Source: Bradyrhizobium sp. dw_411
GTDB taxonomy: Bacteria; Pseudomonadota; Alphaproteobacteria; Rhizobiales; Xanthobacteraceae
Reading direction: 5' to 3'
Length of the DNA stretch: 64,000 nucleotides
Assembly: GCF_018449695.1 (NCBI RefSeq)
Contig: NZ_JAAVUY010000013.1
Location: forward strand, 160,739-224,738
The notes beneath the pieces are model-generated. The model did no database searches. It had not been told where the DNA came from and saw only the letters and a list, made by a program, of their open reading frames with translations. Positions 36,369 through 43,834 of the stretch are shown here, one piece after another; positions within the stretch are counted from its first letter, which is position 1, and each line of letters opens with the position of its first letter. Position numbers and translations under genes: made by a program.

Positions 36369-37400
36369 CTACGAAAGCTTCCTGCTCTGCAGCCACGTGC
36401 GGATCACCTGGATGAGTTCCGCCTTACGCTCCAGCGGCAGCCAATGTCCGGCGGGCAGGCTCGTCACGGTAAGGTCTGCGCAAGCCGCGCGCATGGGGTC
36501 GCCTTGCGGATTTCCGGCGATGGTGCAGATCTGATCGAAATCGCCGTTGACGAACAACACAGGCTGGGTCAAGCGGCCACTATCGCAGGCCTTGCCAGCG
36601 TAGGCGACGTTGGCGTCATCGTTCAGGTACCATGCGCAGGAAGCGCGGAAGCCATGAGCGTTGAACGCCTGCACCAGTGCGTCGAAGTCGGCCGGCGGCC
36701 AGAGAGCCGGGTCGGGTTGGGTGGATGGGGCGCGATGCGCAGCGCCGAAGCGGCCTCCGTTTCGCGTGACCACCGCATGCGACGCAACCTTGCCGACCCC
36801 GGCGGGGTCGCCTGGTCGGAAGATAGATGCCAACGAAGCCGCCTTATCTGCATCCAAGTCCGCGACTGCCGTCTCGAAGTGCGTCGTGTAGTACCGGTAG
36901 TAGTCCCACTGGCCATCCGGATAATGGTCAGCCGGATAAATCGTCCGGTCGACAAGCGGAACAACTGTAGGCAGAGCGTGCCCGGCGGGCTGATACGCCA
37001 GCGAGATCAGCACGACACCACGGCAGCGCTTGGGCTCATGCGCGGCCAACTCGCCGGCCACGACAACGCCCCAGTCGTGGCTAACCCAGATCGCGGGCTG
37101 GCCGCCCAGGTGGTCATGCAGTTCCGCCATGTCCGCCACGACGTTTTCGATGGCGTAGGCATCGTTGGCGGCAGGCGCGGAAGATCCACCGAAGCCGCGC
37201 AGATCGGGAGCGATGCAGTGCCATCCGTCGGCGGCGAACGCGTCCATCTGCGCGCGCCACATCAAACCGATGCCCGGCCAGCCGTGAAGGAAGACCATCA
37301 ACGGTCCGTCGTCCGGCCCGCACTCGATGTAGTGCGTCGTCTGCCGAGGCGTGGCGAAAGTGCGCGAGGCAAGCGCGGAGAGGCGAAGCGTGGCCGTCAT
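36369..37400 (-). CDS. Alpha/beta hydrolase, epoxide hydrolase-like
   Basis: A 343-residue protein. The oxyanion motif is FLHGWPGIGLMW. The nucleophile Asp is in WVSHDWGVVVAG (Sm-x-Nu-x-G with D, as in epoxide hydrolases and dehalogenases). The catalytic His is in LPAGHWLPLE and the acid in NGDFDQ. PDLRGFGGSS is the usual loop. GGAG 6 bases upstream selects ATG 37400 over TTG 37415. Likely converts epoxides to diols. The real substrate is unknown. Confidence 0.85.
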   Translation of the reverse strand: MTATLRLSALASRTFATPRQTTHYIECGPDDGPLMVFLHGWPGIGLMWRAQMDAFAADGWHCIAPDLRGFGGSSAPAANDAYAIENVVADMAELHDHLGGQPAIWVSHDWGVVVAGELAAHEPKRCRGVVLISLAYQPAGHALPTVVPLVDRTIYPADHYPDGQWDYYRYYTTHFETAVADLDADKAASLASIFRPGDPAGVGKVASHAVVTRNGGRFGAAHRAPSTQPDPALWPPADFDALVQAFNAHGFRASCAWYLNDDANVAYAGKACDSGRLTQPVLFVNGDFDQICTIAGNPQGDPMRAACADLTVTSLPAGHWLPLERKAELIQVIRTWLQSRKLS

Positions 37401-37572
37401 GGGCGCTCCAGTCAAATTCCAATCATTCTCGGGGAAGAAGCATGCAAGGGAAAGAGCAGCGCGACAACGCGCAAGGGCACCGAACGTTCACTCCGCCCTC
37501 CTGTCTTCGGGCCTCTGGCGCCGGATCGCTGCCAGCGGTACAATTGATCGACGGCCATTTCCGGGAGATTTC

Positions 37573-38952
37573 GTGAATTCTCTACCCCTTCAGCCGCTCA
37601 GCCCGTTGGACGGCCGGTATCGAGCGGCTGTTTCGTCGCTCGCGGATTACCTCTCCGAGGCCGGGCTCAACCGAGCCCGGATCGAGGTCGAAGTAGAGTG
37701 GCTCCTCGCACTCTCCGACCGTTCGCTGTTCGGCGCGTCCCCCGTCGACGCCGCGGACAAGGAACGATTGCGCGCGGCGTATGCCGAATTCGGCCAGGCC
37801 GAGATCGACCGGCTCGCGGCGATCGAGGCGATCACGCACCACGACGTCAAGGCGGTCGAATACCTCGTCCGCGAACGGCTCGAACAGCTAGGTCTCGGAG
37901 CGATCGCCGAACTGACGCACTTCGCCTGCACGGGCGACGACATCAACTCGGTTGCGTACGCTCTCACCGTCGAGCGCGCGGTGAAGCGCCTATGGTTACC
38001 CAAGCTCCTCGCCATAATCGGTTCCCTGAAGTCCTTAGCCGCGAAACATCGGGATACGGCCATGCTCGGCCGTACCCACGGACAGCCCGCGACGCCGACC
38101 ACGATGGGAAAGGAGATCGGCGTATTCGCGTGGCGGCTACAACGTGTCGCGAGACAGATCGAGGCTTCGGAATATCTCGCGAAGTTTTCCGGCGCCACCG
38201 GCACATGGTCGGCGCACGTGGCCGCCGCACCCGACGTAGATTGGTTCGCTGTCAGCCGTACGTTCGTGGAATCGCTCGGGCTCTGCTTCAACCCCATCAC
38301 GACGCAGATCGAGTCGCACGACTGGCAGGTCGAACTGTACGATCGCGTCAGGCATGCCGGCGGCATTCTGCACAACCTCGCCACCGACATGTGGACTTAC
38401 ATCTCCATGGGTTACTTCGCTCAAATTCCCGTCGAGGGCGCGACCGGATCATCCACGATGCCGCACAAGATCAATCCGATCCGATTCGAAAACGCAGAGG
38501 CGAACCTCGAAATCTCGGCCGGGTTGTTTGGCACGCTCGCGCAGACGTTGGTGACCTCGCGTCTGCAACGCGATCTCACCGACTCCACGACGCAACGCAA
38601 TATCGGCGTTGCGTTCGGGCACTCGCTGCTCGCGTTGAACAATCTGGAGCGCGGCCTCGACGAGATCTTTCTCGCGGAGGACGTGCTTCACGCAGACCTC
38701 GAGGCGAATTGGGAAGTGCTCGCGGAGGCGATCCAGACGGTCGTACGTGCCGAGGTCGTCGCCGGCCGTTCGCGCATCGCCGACCCTTACGCCCTGCTGA
38801 AGGAGCTCACCCGCGGCCGCCGGATCAGCGGCGCCGAGCTTACTGAGTTCATACGTGGTCTCGACGTGGGAGATGCGGCCAAAGCGCGCCTGCTCGCGCT
38901 GACGCCTGCGACCTATACCGGATTGGCGTCCATCGTCATCGACGAGCTATGA
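37573..38952 (+). CDS. purB: Adenylosuccinate lyase, long (E. coli-like) form
   Basis: A 459-residue lyase. The start is GTG 37573 with GGAG 5 bases upstream. The longer open frame is not coding-like. The N terminus (SLPLQPLSPLDGRYRAAVSSLADYLSEAG), THGQPATPTT (168-177) and the superfamily signature GSSTMPHKINP (292-302) match PurB of the ~456-residue gammaproteobacterial type. Alphaproteobacteria normally carry the shorter ~430-residue type as housekeeping enzyme, so this is probably a second, acquired copy. PurB splits fumarate from succinylated purine nucleotides. It overlaps the PIN-like gene by ATGA. A PurA/PurZ-like synthetase lies 6 kb to the right, pointing to a local purine pathway. 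Confidence 0.9.
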   Translation: MNSLPLQPLSPLDGRYRAAVSSLADYLSEAGLNRARIEVEVEWLLALSDRSLFGASPVDAADKERLRAAYAEFGQAEIDRLAAIEAITHHDVKAVEYLVRERLEQLGLGAIAELTHFACTGDDINSVAYALTVERAVKRLWLPKLLAIIGSLKSLAAKHRDTAMLGRTHGQPATPTTMGKEIGVFAWRLQRVARQIEASEYLAKFSGATGTWSAHVAAAPDVDWFAVSRTFVESLGLCFNPITTQIESHDWQVELYDRVRHAGGILHNLATDMWTYISMGYFAQIPVEGATGSSTMPHKINPIRFENAEANLEISAGLFGTLAQTLVTSRLQRDLTDSTTQRNIGVAFGHSLLALNNLERGLDEIFLAEDVLHADLEANWEVLAEAIQTVVRAEVVAGRSRIADPYALLKELTRGRRISGAELTEFIRGLDVGDAAKARLLALTPATYTGLASIVIDEL

Positions 38953-39770
38953 ACAGCCCGATCTCCGTCGACATGCATCGGTCGCGCGACGTGGCGCTGC
39001 AACGAGCGCCTTCGATCACGTTCGACACCAACGTCTGCAACGTCATCCACCATCCCGAGAAATGGCCGCAGAAGGTCGCACCCGAGCACGCGCGCGCGAT
39101 CAGACGGGCCATCGTCGAAGGACGCATCAGGGCCTTCTTGTCGGAAGCGTCCATCTTCGTCGAAGCATTGGAATTCGTGGATAAGTTGAATTACCTCGCG
39201 GTGGTCATGACTCCAAAGGAACGACCGAAGCCGCAGCGACCGGCCATCGATCGCTTCAAGGATATCGAAAGCATCGGGGCGCGGTTGCTGCATGCCGAGA
39301 TGATCGGTAGCGAGACCTTCATCGAAGGCTTCGCGTGGGCCGAAGATCGCGAGTTCTCTGTCACCGAGCGGCAAGCGCGATACGCTCATTTCTGTCGCGA
39401 CCTGGACGGACGCGAAGCCCTCGTCAGGACCGGCAAGGCCCTTGAAGCCGAACTCCCGCAGAAATTCGGCGTCACTCCGGTGTCGGGACCGCTGACATGG
39501 ACGCGCTCCTTTCTCCGTGCCTGGGAAGCCGTCCCGGACGAACGGAGAAAAGGTCTTCGAAAAAAGTGGGGGCGGCTATTTTCGGAGTGGGCGGACGGTT
39601 CGATCGTCGCCAGCCACTTCGCCTACGGCAACGACATCTTCTGTACGATCGACGAGGGCAGGCGCGGTGGCGCCGCGAGCTTGCTTCACCGAGGCGGACG
39701 TGCGGCGCTGGCGGAGGCGAACATCATCGTCATGGACCCGAAGGACCTCGTCCAACAATATGGACTTTGA
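38949..39770 (+). CDS. PIN-like domain protein
   Basis: A 273-residue protein coupled to purB by a 4-base overlap. The N-terminal strand ITFDTNVCNVIHHPEKW holds the first PIN acidic residue (DTN). A Glu lies in SEASIFVEALEF, and the closing acidic pair is in DGSIVASHFAYGNDIFCTIDEGR, the standard 'D..i.A.A...~d.~~T.D' of VapC-type ribonucleases. The insert between is longer than in VapC. No small antitoxin gene precedes it. Tight coupling with PurB is unusual. The RNase activity is inferred from the acidic set. Confidence 0.65.
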   Translation: MNSPISVDMHRSRDVALQRAPSITFDTNVCNVIHHPEKWPQKVAPEHARAIRRAIVEGRIRAFLSEASIFVEALEFVDKLNYLAVVMTPKERPKPQRPAIDRFKDIESIGARLLHAEMIGSETFIEGFAWAEDREFSVTERQARYAHFCRDLDGREALVRTGKALEAELPQKFGVTPVSGPLTWTRSFLRAWEAVPDERRKGLRKKWGRLFSEWADGSIVASHFAYGNDIFCTIDEGRRGGAASLLHRGGRAALAEANIIVMDPKDLVQQYGL

Positions 39771-39835
39771 AGTCGACGGGCGTGGGTTTATCCCGCGCGA
39801 TGCGCGGCACGCGACAACCGTGATAAAGTCTTGTC

Positions 39836-40606
39836 ATGCAAACTAAGGCACTAGGCACGGTCATCGAATGGTCCGGCAGGAGCTCGACGCCTGCAGACTT
39901 CTATTCCGGAATGCTCGATTACTGGGACCATTGGCAATCCATCGATCCGCGCCTCGCCGAACATCATGCCGTCCTCTCCACGGCCGCGGAGGCATTCGGC
40001 CACGACCTAGTCAATCTGGCGACCTACGCTCACGAGATACTGAGTTGGCTCGAGCCTTCGCGAATCCGGCGATCGCCATCCGTGGTCGTCGTCGGCGGAA
40101 TGACCGAGGCCTTCATCTTCACGTTGCGGTCGGCCTGCGACGTCATAGCGACGGCGTTGGCTCACTATGCGGCCGAAAAGCGCGGACAGGCGCCGAAAGA
40201 CAGCCTAAGGGGTCTGATCACGTGGTCGGAACGCAATCCTTCGAGGGTGCATGCTTCGATCAGGACCGTGCTCGCGGCGGACTTCGGTTGGTTCTGGAAA
40301 CTCCGTGCATTGCGGGATGCCCTTGGTCACCGCGGGTCGCACGCGAACATTCATTGCGACGGACGTCAGTTCAATCTCTGGCTCCACGGTCCTGACGGAT
40401 GGATCACGCGCGAACCGCTGTTGCCGCTTCTCGCGGGCCAACTTGTCCATCTCGTGGACCTTTCGGATAGCTCCGCGCAAGCGATCAACGAGGTCATCGA
40501 TTTCCCGCCCGACCGCCTCAAGAGCCGCATCGTCAACGGAGTGCTGATCTCCGCCCTCCACGACCTCTTGAAGACCGCGGACAACTACGCGGAGCCTTCG
40601 CCCTAG
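39836..40606 (+). CDS. HEPN-like protein
   Basis: A 256-residue, mainly helical protein. The C-terminal half contains FWKLRALRDALGHRGSHANIH, giving R-x4-H (RDALGH) as in HEPN ribonucleases, followed by strands QFNLWLHG. The N-terminal helices (HHAVLSTAAEAFGHDLVNLATYAHEIL, FTLRSACDVIATALAHYAAEK) fit the HEPN four-helix bundle. Most such proteins cut RNA or act as toxin partners. It starts 65 bases after the PIN gene in the same direction and could be cotranscribed. The family cannot be named more exactly from the sequence. Confidence 0.5.
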   Translation: MQTKALGTVIEWSGRSSTPADFYSGMLDYWDHWQSIDPRLAEHHAVLSTAAEAFGHDLVNLATYAHEILSWLEPSRIRRSPSVVVVGGMTEAFIFTLRSACDVIATALAHYAAEKRGQAPKDSLRGLITWSERNPSRVHASIRTVLAADFGWFWKLRALRDALGHRGSHANIHCDGRQFNLWLHGPDGWITREPLLPLLAGQLVHLVDLSDSSAQAINEVIDFPPDRLKSRIVNGVLISALHDLLKTADNYAEPSP

Positions 40607-40643
40607 TCGGCAAGCCGCGTCAGGCTACCTCCGGATCGCGGCC

Positions 40644-40958
40644 TTAAGATCTACGGCGCCGGCTCTTCGTTCTCTGGGCATGCTCCAACGTGGACAGCGC
40701 CCTCTGAAGCAAATGCAGCAATTCTGTTGCAAATGCAACATCGACCGGCCCCCTGGCGCTGCTCCGCAAGCGGTCGATGCCCTGCTCGATCAGCTTCGCG
40801 TTCGTCTCCGTCACGGGGTGCCCGCCTAACGCCCGCGTGACCAGCGAATGGTTCAATTCCAAGCGGCGAGCAAGCTCGCGCATACTCAATCGAGGATGCT
40901 CGCCCGCAAGCTCCCGCAGCCGCGCGACGGCGGGGTGGTCGACCTTTCCTCGAGGCAT
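40644..40958 (-). CDS. Small HTH DNA-binding protein
   Basis: A 104-residue basic protein. Residues 10-50 (VARLRELAGEHPRLSMRELARRLELNHSLVTRALGG) are a helix-turn-helix with winged-helix flavour. The C-terminal half is helical and ends RTKSRRRRS. It is divergent from the HD phosphohydrolase gene (126 bases between). That spacer contains a perfect 14-bp palindrome, a likely operator, so I infer it regulates itself and the HD/ATP-grasp genes. Confidence 0.7.
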   Translation of the reverse strand: MPRGKVDHPAVARLRELAGEHPRLSMRELARRLELNHSLVTRALGGHPVTETNAKLIEQGIDRLRSSARGPVDVAFATELLHLLQRALSTLEHAQRTKSRRRRS

Positions 40959-41016
40959 GTCCGCATTCTGAGAGGAGGGGAGAACGTCTTCATTTGCGAC
41001 ATTCTTGTTTTATATG

Positions 41017-41030
41017 CAACAATATTGTTG
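41017..41030. promoter_or_regulatory. Perfect 14-bp palindrome, candidate operator
   Basis: CAACAATATTGTTG lies between the divergent HTH gene and the HD phosphohydrolase gene. It is AT-rich in an otherwise GC-rich context, and centred ~65 bases from either start. Binding by the HTH protein at 40644-40958 is an inference from position. Confidence 0.5.
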
Positions 41031-41084
41031 TAGCTTTCGGGCAATGGCGCGGCGCGGCGCGCCGAATTATATTAGTGGGGTCCG

Positions 41085-41678
41085 ATGTCCTGGAAGAAAA
41101 GCGCGATGGTCGCAGTGAAGATTGAAGTGGGACCGTCGATCATGCTCCATAGCGGCGCATGGTTCGATTTCGCCTCGCCGCACACCAGCGACTTCACGGC
41201 CGAGGACATCGCGCACGGGCTCGCGCACATCTGCCGGTATTCCGGCCAATGCACCCGGTTCTACTCGGTAGCCGAGCATAGCCTCCTTGTCAGCGACGTC
41301 GCCGCGGGGTTCGAATTCGAAGCGCTTCTGCATGACGCTGCGGAGGCTTTCATCGGCGACATCACGCGCCCGCTGAAGCAGATGCTTCCCGACTTCAAGC
41401 GGATCGAAGCCACCGTCCAGGACGCCGTCCTGAAGCGTTTCGGCGTCGCCTCACCTCTTCCGCCTCAGATCAAGGAAGCCGACCTGAGAGTGCTCGCGGC
41501 CGAGCAAAGGCAGATCATGCCGCCGGGGACCGACGGCTGGCTCGCCGGATTTACCATAGAGCCGGCCCCGATCCTGGTCCGGCACCTCCAACCCGAGGCC
41601 GCCAAGCGGATGTGGCTCGATAAATTTGAGGCGCTGCAGCGGGAAAGGGATGTCAAGGGACAATCCCATGCCCGGTGA
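41085..41678 (+). CDS. HD-domain phosphohydrolase (YfbR/DatZ-like nucleotidase family)
   Basis: A 197-residue protein with the bacterial/phage HD family layout: SGAWFDFASPHTSDFTAEDIAHGLAHICRYSGQ, the first metal His in YSVAEHSLLV, the HD pair in ALLHDAAEAFIGD, then TRPLKQMLPDFKRIE. Relatives are 5'-deoxynucleotidases (YfbR) and the phage dATP triphosphohydrolase DatZ, which clears dATP in 2-aminoadenine phages. Which nucleotide it hydrolyses cannot be told. GGGG precedes the ATG at 41085, and 41106 is an alternative. It is followed after 88 bases by an ATP-grasp-like gene and faces the PurZ-like operon. Confidence 0.8.
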   Translation: MSWKKSAMVAVKIEVGPSIMLHSGAWFDFASPHTSDFTAEDIAHGLAHICRYSGQCTRFYSVAEHSLLVSDVAAGFEFEALLHDAAEAFIGDITRPLKQMLPDFKRIEATVQDAVLKRFGVASPLPPQIKEADLRVLAAEQRQIMPPGTDGWLAGFTIEPAPILVRHLQPEAAKRMWLDKFEALQRERDVKGQSHAR

Positions 41679-41766
41679 AAGGCGGTGATATTCCCACGGA
41701 CAGGCTGGAGTTTACGGCCTTTTGCGCCTTTATGCCCCCACGTGACGCGTAATAGGGGCGGGCTCG

Positions 41767-43134
41767 ATGTCATTGCGTAAGGACGTTTCGTTGGACGAAC
41801 TCGCGCGCGTCGGAAACGTCGCCCAGTTCGTGAGCTTCTCTCCCGATGCAGACCGACCGCGTCAGGAGTTCTGCCGTGTCGCGGGCTTCGACGCCAACCA
41901 CAAATTCCCGATCCTGGCGGACGCCCTTCGCAGCCTCATCGAGCGCAGTCCCGAGGGAACGATAAATCTCCGGAGCTTCACGCCCGACAGTCCGAGAAGC
42001 CGTGACTTCCATTACGGTCTCTCCGATCTCGCGCAGATCGAAGCGCTGGTCCGAAGCTTGTCGGCCGACGGACTGTTCGTCATCGCGAACGAAACGGTCG
42101 ACGTCTCCGATGGCGGCGTGTCCGGCGTCATCCAGGGCGGCGTGGCCGAGTTCGCGCCCGACGACACGCCGCGTTGCGTCGAAAAGGGCGGTACAGCGTC
42201 CCTCCCTCTGGACTGGGCTCTCGCCCTGATCGAGACGGTGTATGGCTTCCCGGTCGAAACCGTCGATGCGGGTCGCGGGCGGCTCGAGTTCAGCATCCAT
42301 CCCAAGCCGCGCGGCTGGCGGCGAACCCACACCTTGATGTGGGAATACGAAGGCTCCGACACCGCGCCGGCCATGGCTGCCGTCAAATGGCCGAACCGCT
42401 TCAGCCGATTGATCGGCGACAAGACGTTCGGCCTGCTGATCGCCCACATCATGGGTCTGCCCGTTCCCCGCACGACCTGTATTTCGCGACGGATCGCGCC
42501 CTTCACGTTCGGCACAGCAACCGGTTCGAAGGAAGTCTGGACCCGGACTTGTCCGAGGGAGCAGGAGCCCGGCAGGTTCACCACGACGAAGGGATGGCTC
42601 GATCCGTTCCGGTTGCTCCATGCGGAGGATCCGAGCGGCGAAGCGATTTCGGCCGTGCTATCGCAGGCCGCGGTCCCTGCATCTTTCGCGGGCGCGGCCA
42701 TCACCGACGCGCGGGGCGAAGTCGTGGTCGAAGGCGCCGCCGGCGAGGGCGATCGCTTCATGCTGGGCCAGAAGGTGCCGGAACGTCTACCGAGAGACGT
42801 CGTGGCCGACGTCGAGGCGATCTATCACCGGGCGAAGGATCGGCTCGGACCGGTGCGGTTCGAATGGGTCCACGACGGCAAGCACGTCTGGATCGTCCAA
42901 TTGCATAAGGGCGCGACGGACAGTGCCGCCTCGACGCTCGTCCCGGGCGAAGCGGAACGCTGGGAGACGTTCGACGTGTCGAGCGGCCTGGAGGAGTTGC
43001 GCAGTCTGCTCCATCGTCTGCCATCGGGTGTCGGCGTCCGTATCCGAGGCGAGGTCGGCCTAACGTCTCACGTGGCCGATCTGCTGCGCAAACATCGGCG
43101 TCCCGCGCGTCTGAGCGAGACTTCGGCGGCGTAG
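41767..43134 (+). CDS. Conserved protein with possible ATP-grasp/PEP-synthase-like region
   Basis: A 455-residue protein. The N-terminal half has conserved-looking blocks NLRSFTPDSPRSRDFHYGLSD, ANETVDVSDGGVSGVIQGG, EFAPDDTPRCVEKGG and LEFSIHPKPRGW. The C-terminal half (SFAGAAITDARGEVVVEGAAG, LGPVRFEWVHDGKHVWIVQLH) resembles the ATP-binding end of PEP synthase/pyruvate phosphate dikinase (v.iE.~~G.G ... ~EW..~g..~~iLQ). So an ATP-dependent phosphotransfer or ligation is possible, at low certainty. It is in line with the HD gene and convergent with the DUF7002-like gene (4 bases between stops). Confidence 0.5.
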   Translation: MSLRKDVSLDELARVGNVAQFVSFSPDADRPRQEFCRVAGFDANHKFPILADALRSLIERSPEGTINLRSFTPDSPRSRDFHYGLSDLAQIEALVRSLSADGLFVIANETVDVSDGGVSGVIQGGVAEFAPDDTPRCVEKGGTASLPLDWALALIETVYGFPVETVDAGRGRLEFSIHPKPRGWRRTHTLMWEYEGSDTAPAMAAVKWPNRFSRLIGDKTFGLLIAHIMGLPVPRTTCISRRIAPFTFGTATGSKEVWTRTCPREQEPGRFTTTKGWLDPFRLLHAEDPSGEAISAVLSQAAVPASFAGAAITDARGEVVVEGAAGEGDRFMLGQKVPERLPRDVVADVEAIYHRAKDRLGPVRFEWVHDGKHVWIVQLHKGATDSAASTLVPGEAERWETFDVSSGLEELRSLLHRLPSGVGVRIRGEVGLTSHVADLLRKHRRPARLSETSAA

Positions 43135-43138
43135 GGGT

Positions 43139-43834
43139 CTACGGCCCCTCGGAGGGGTCGCTTCCTTTGCGGCGCCAAAGCACCGTCTTTTCGCCCTTGA
43201 AGACCCGGTGGGCCGCCAGCGCGTGAGCTTCGATGTCAGGCACGCCGCCCATCACCGTCAACTCCACGACCGCGTCCTTGATCGCCTTCTTCTTGACCTT
43301 CCGACGGTACTCGAAAGGGAAGTCCGCGATCGAGGTGAAGGTGTCGCGCCCTCTCGGCACGGGCGTCCATAGGGTCGCTCCGCTGTTGATCGGGCTCAAC
43401 GTGATGATGTCGCGATGCGACTTCACCAAGCTCGCCGTGTCGAGCGTGATGACCGTCTGCGGCTTGTTGCGGTAGGCGCGCGCGCCGAGGAGCGTCTGCA
43501 GCCGATCCTTCGAAAGCCAGAAGAAGACGCGGGCGTTCAAGGTTTCGAACCACTGTTCTGGCGTCGTGCCGTCCGTCAGACATTCCTTCAGCCGCGAACG
43601 CGTCATCGGCTTCTGGTCGCGCACCACGGCCTCGGGTAGCCCTTTGCGCGAAATCTTGACCGATTCCGGCCGTCGTTCGGATTCGAGTTTCCGTCGCTCT
43701 TCGCCCTTGAACCCGTACAAGTCGAGCAACGCGGTCGTCGACAACAGGCCGTGCTCGACGACCGACTTCCAACTCGCGTCTTCCGCCATGTGGTAAAGCC
43801 GTGGATAGTTCTTCAGCAGTTCCTCTTCCGTCAC
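43139..43834 (-). CDS. DUF7002-like protein, possible ADP-ribosyltransferase-type fold
   Basis: A 231-residue protein. GTG 43834 forms a GTGA overlap with the PurZ-like stop and has AAGGG upstream. TTG 43840 is the other option. Key blocks are RLYHMAEDASWKSVVEHGLLSTTALLDLYG, RRPESVKI, VVRDQKPM, LNARVFFWLS, VITLDTASLV and LSPINSGAT. I recall this as the family called DUF7002. The opening 'lYH.....~..I..hGLLs' also occurs in DarT/RES-type ADP-ribosyltransferases, so a related fold is possible. Translational coupling to the purine synthetase suggests they act together. No activity is proven. Confidence 0.55.
   Translation of the reverse strand: MTEEELLKNYPRLYHMAEDASWKSVVEHGLLSTTALLDLYGFKGEERRKLESERRPESVKISRKGLPEAVVRDQKPMTRSRLKECLTDGTTPEQWFETLNARVFFWLSKDRLQTLLGARAYRNKPQTVITLDTASLVKSHRDIITLSPINSGATLWTPVPRGRDTFTSIADFPFEYRRKVKKKAIKDAVVELTVMGGVPDIEAHALAAHRVFKGEKTVLWRRKGSDPSEGP

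Noticed and set aside
40711..40739. GCAAATGCA-type repeated words and GTTGCA-AA-TGCAAC palindrome
   Set aside because: They fall inside the coding sequence of the HTH gene and can arise from codon repetition. They are too weak to call an operator.
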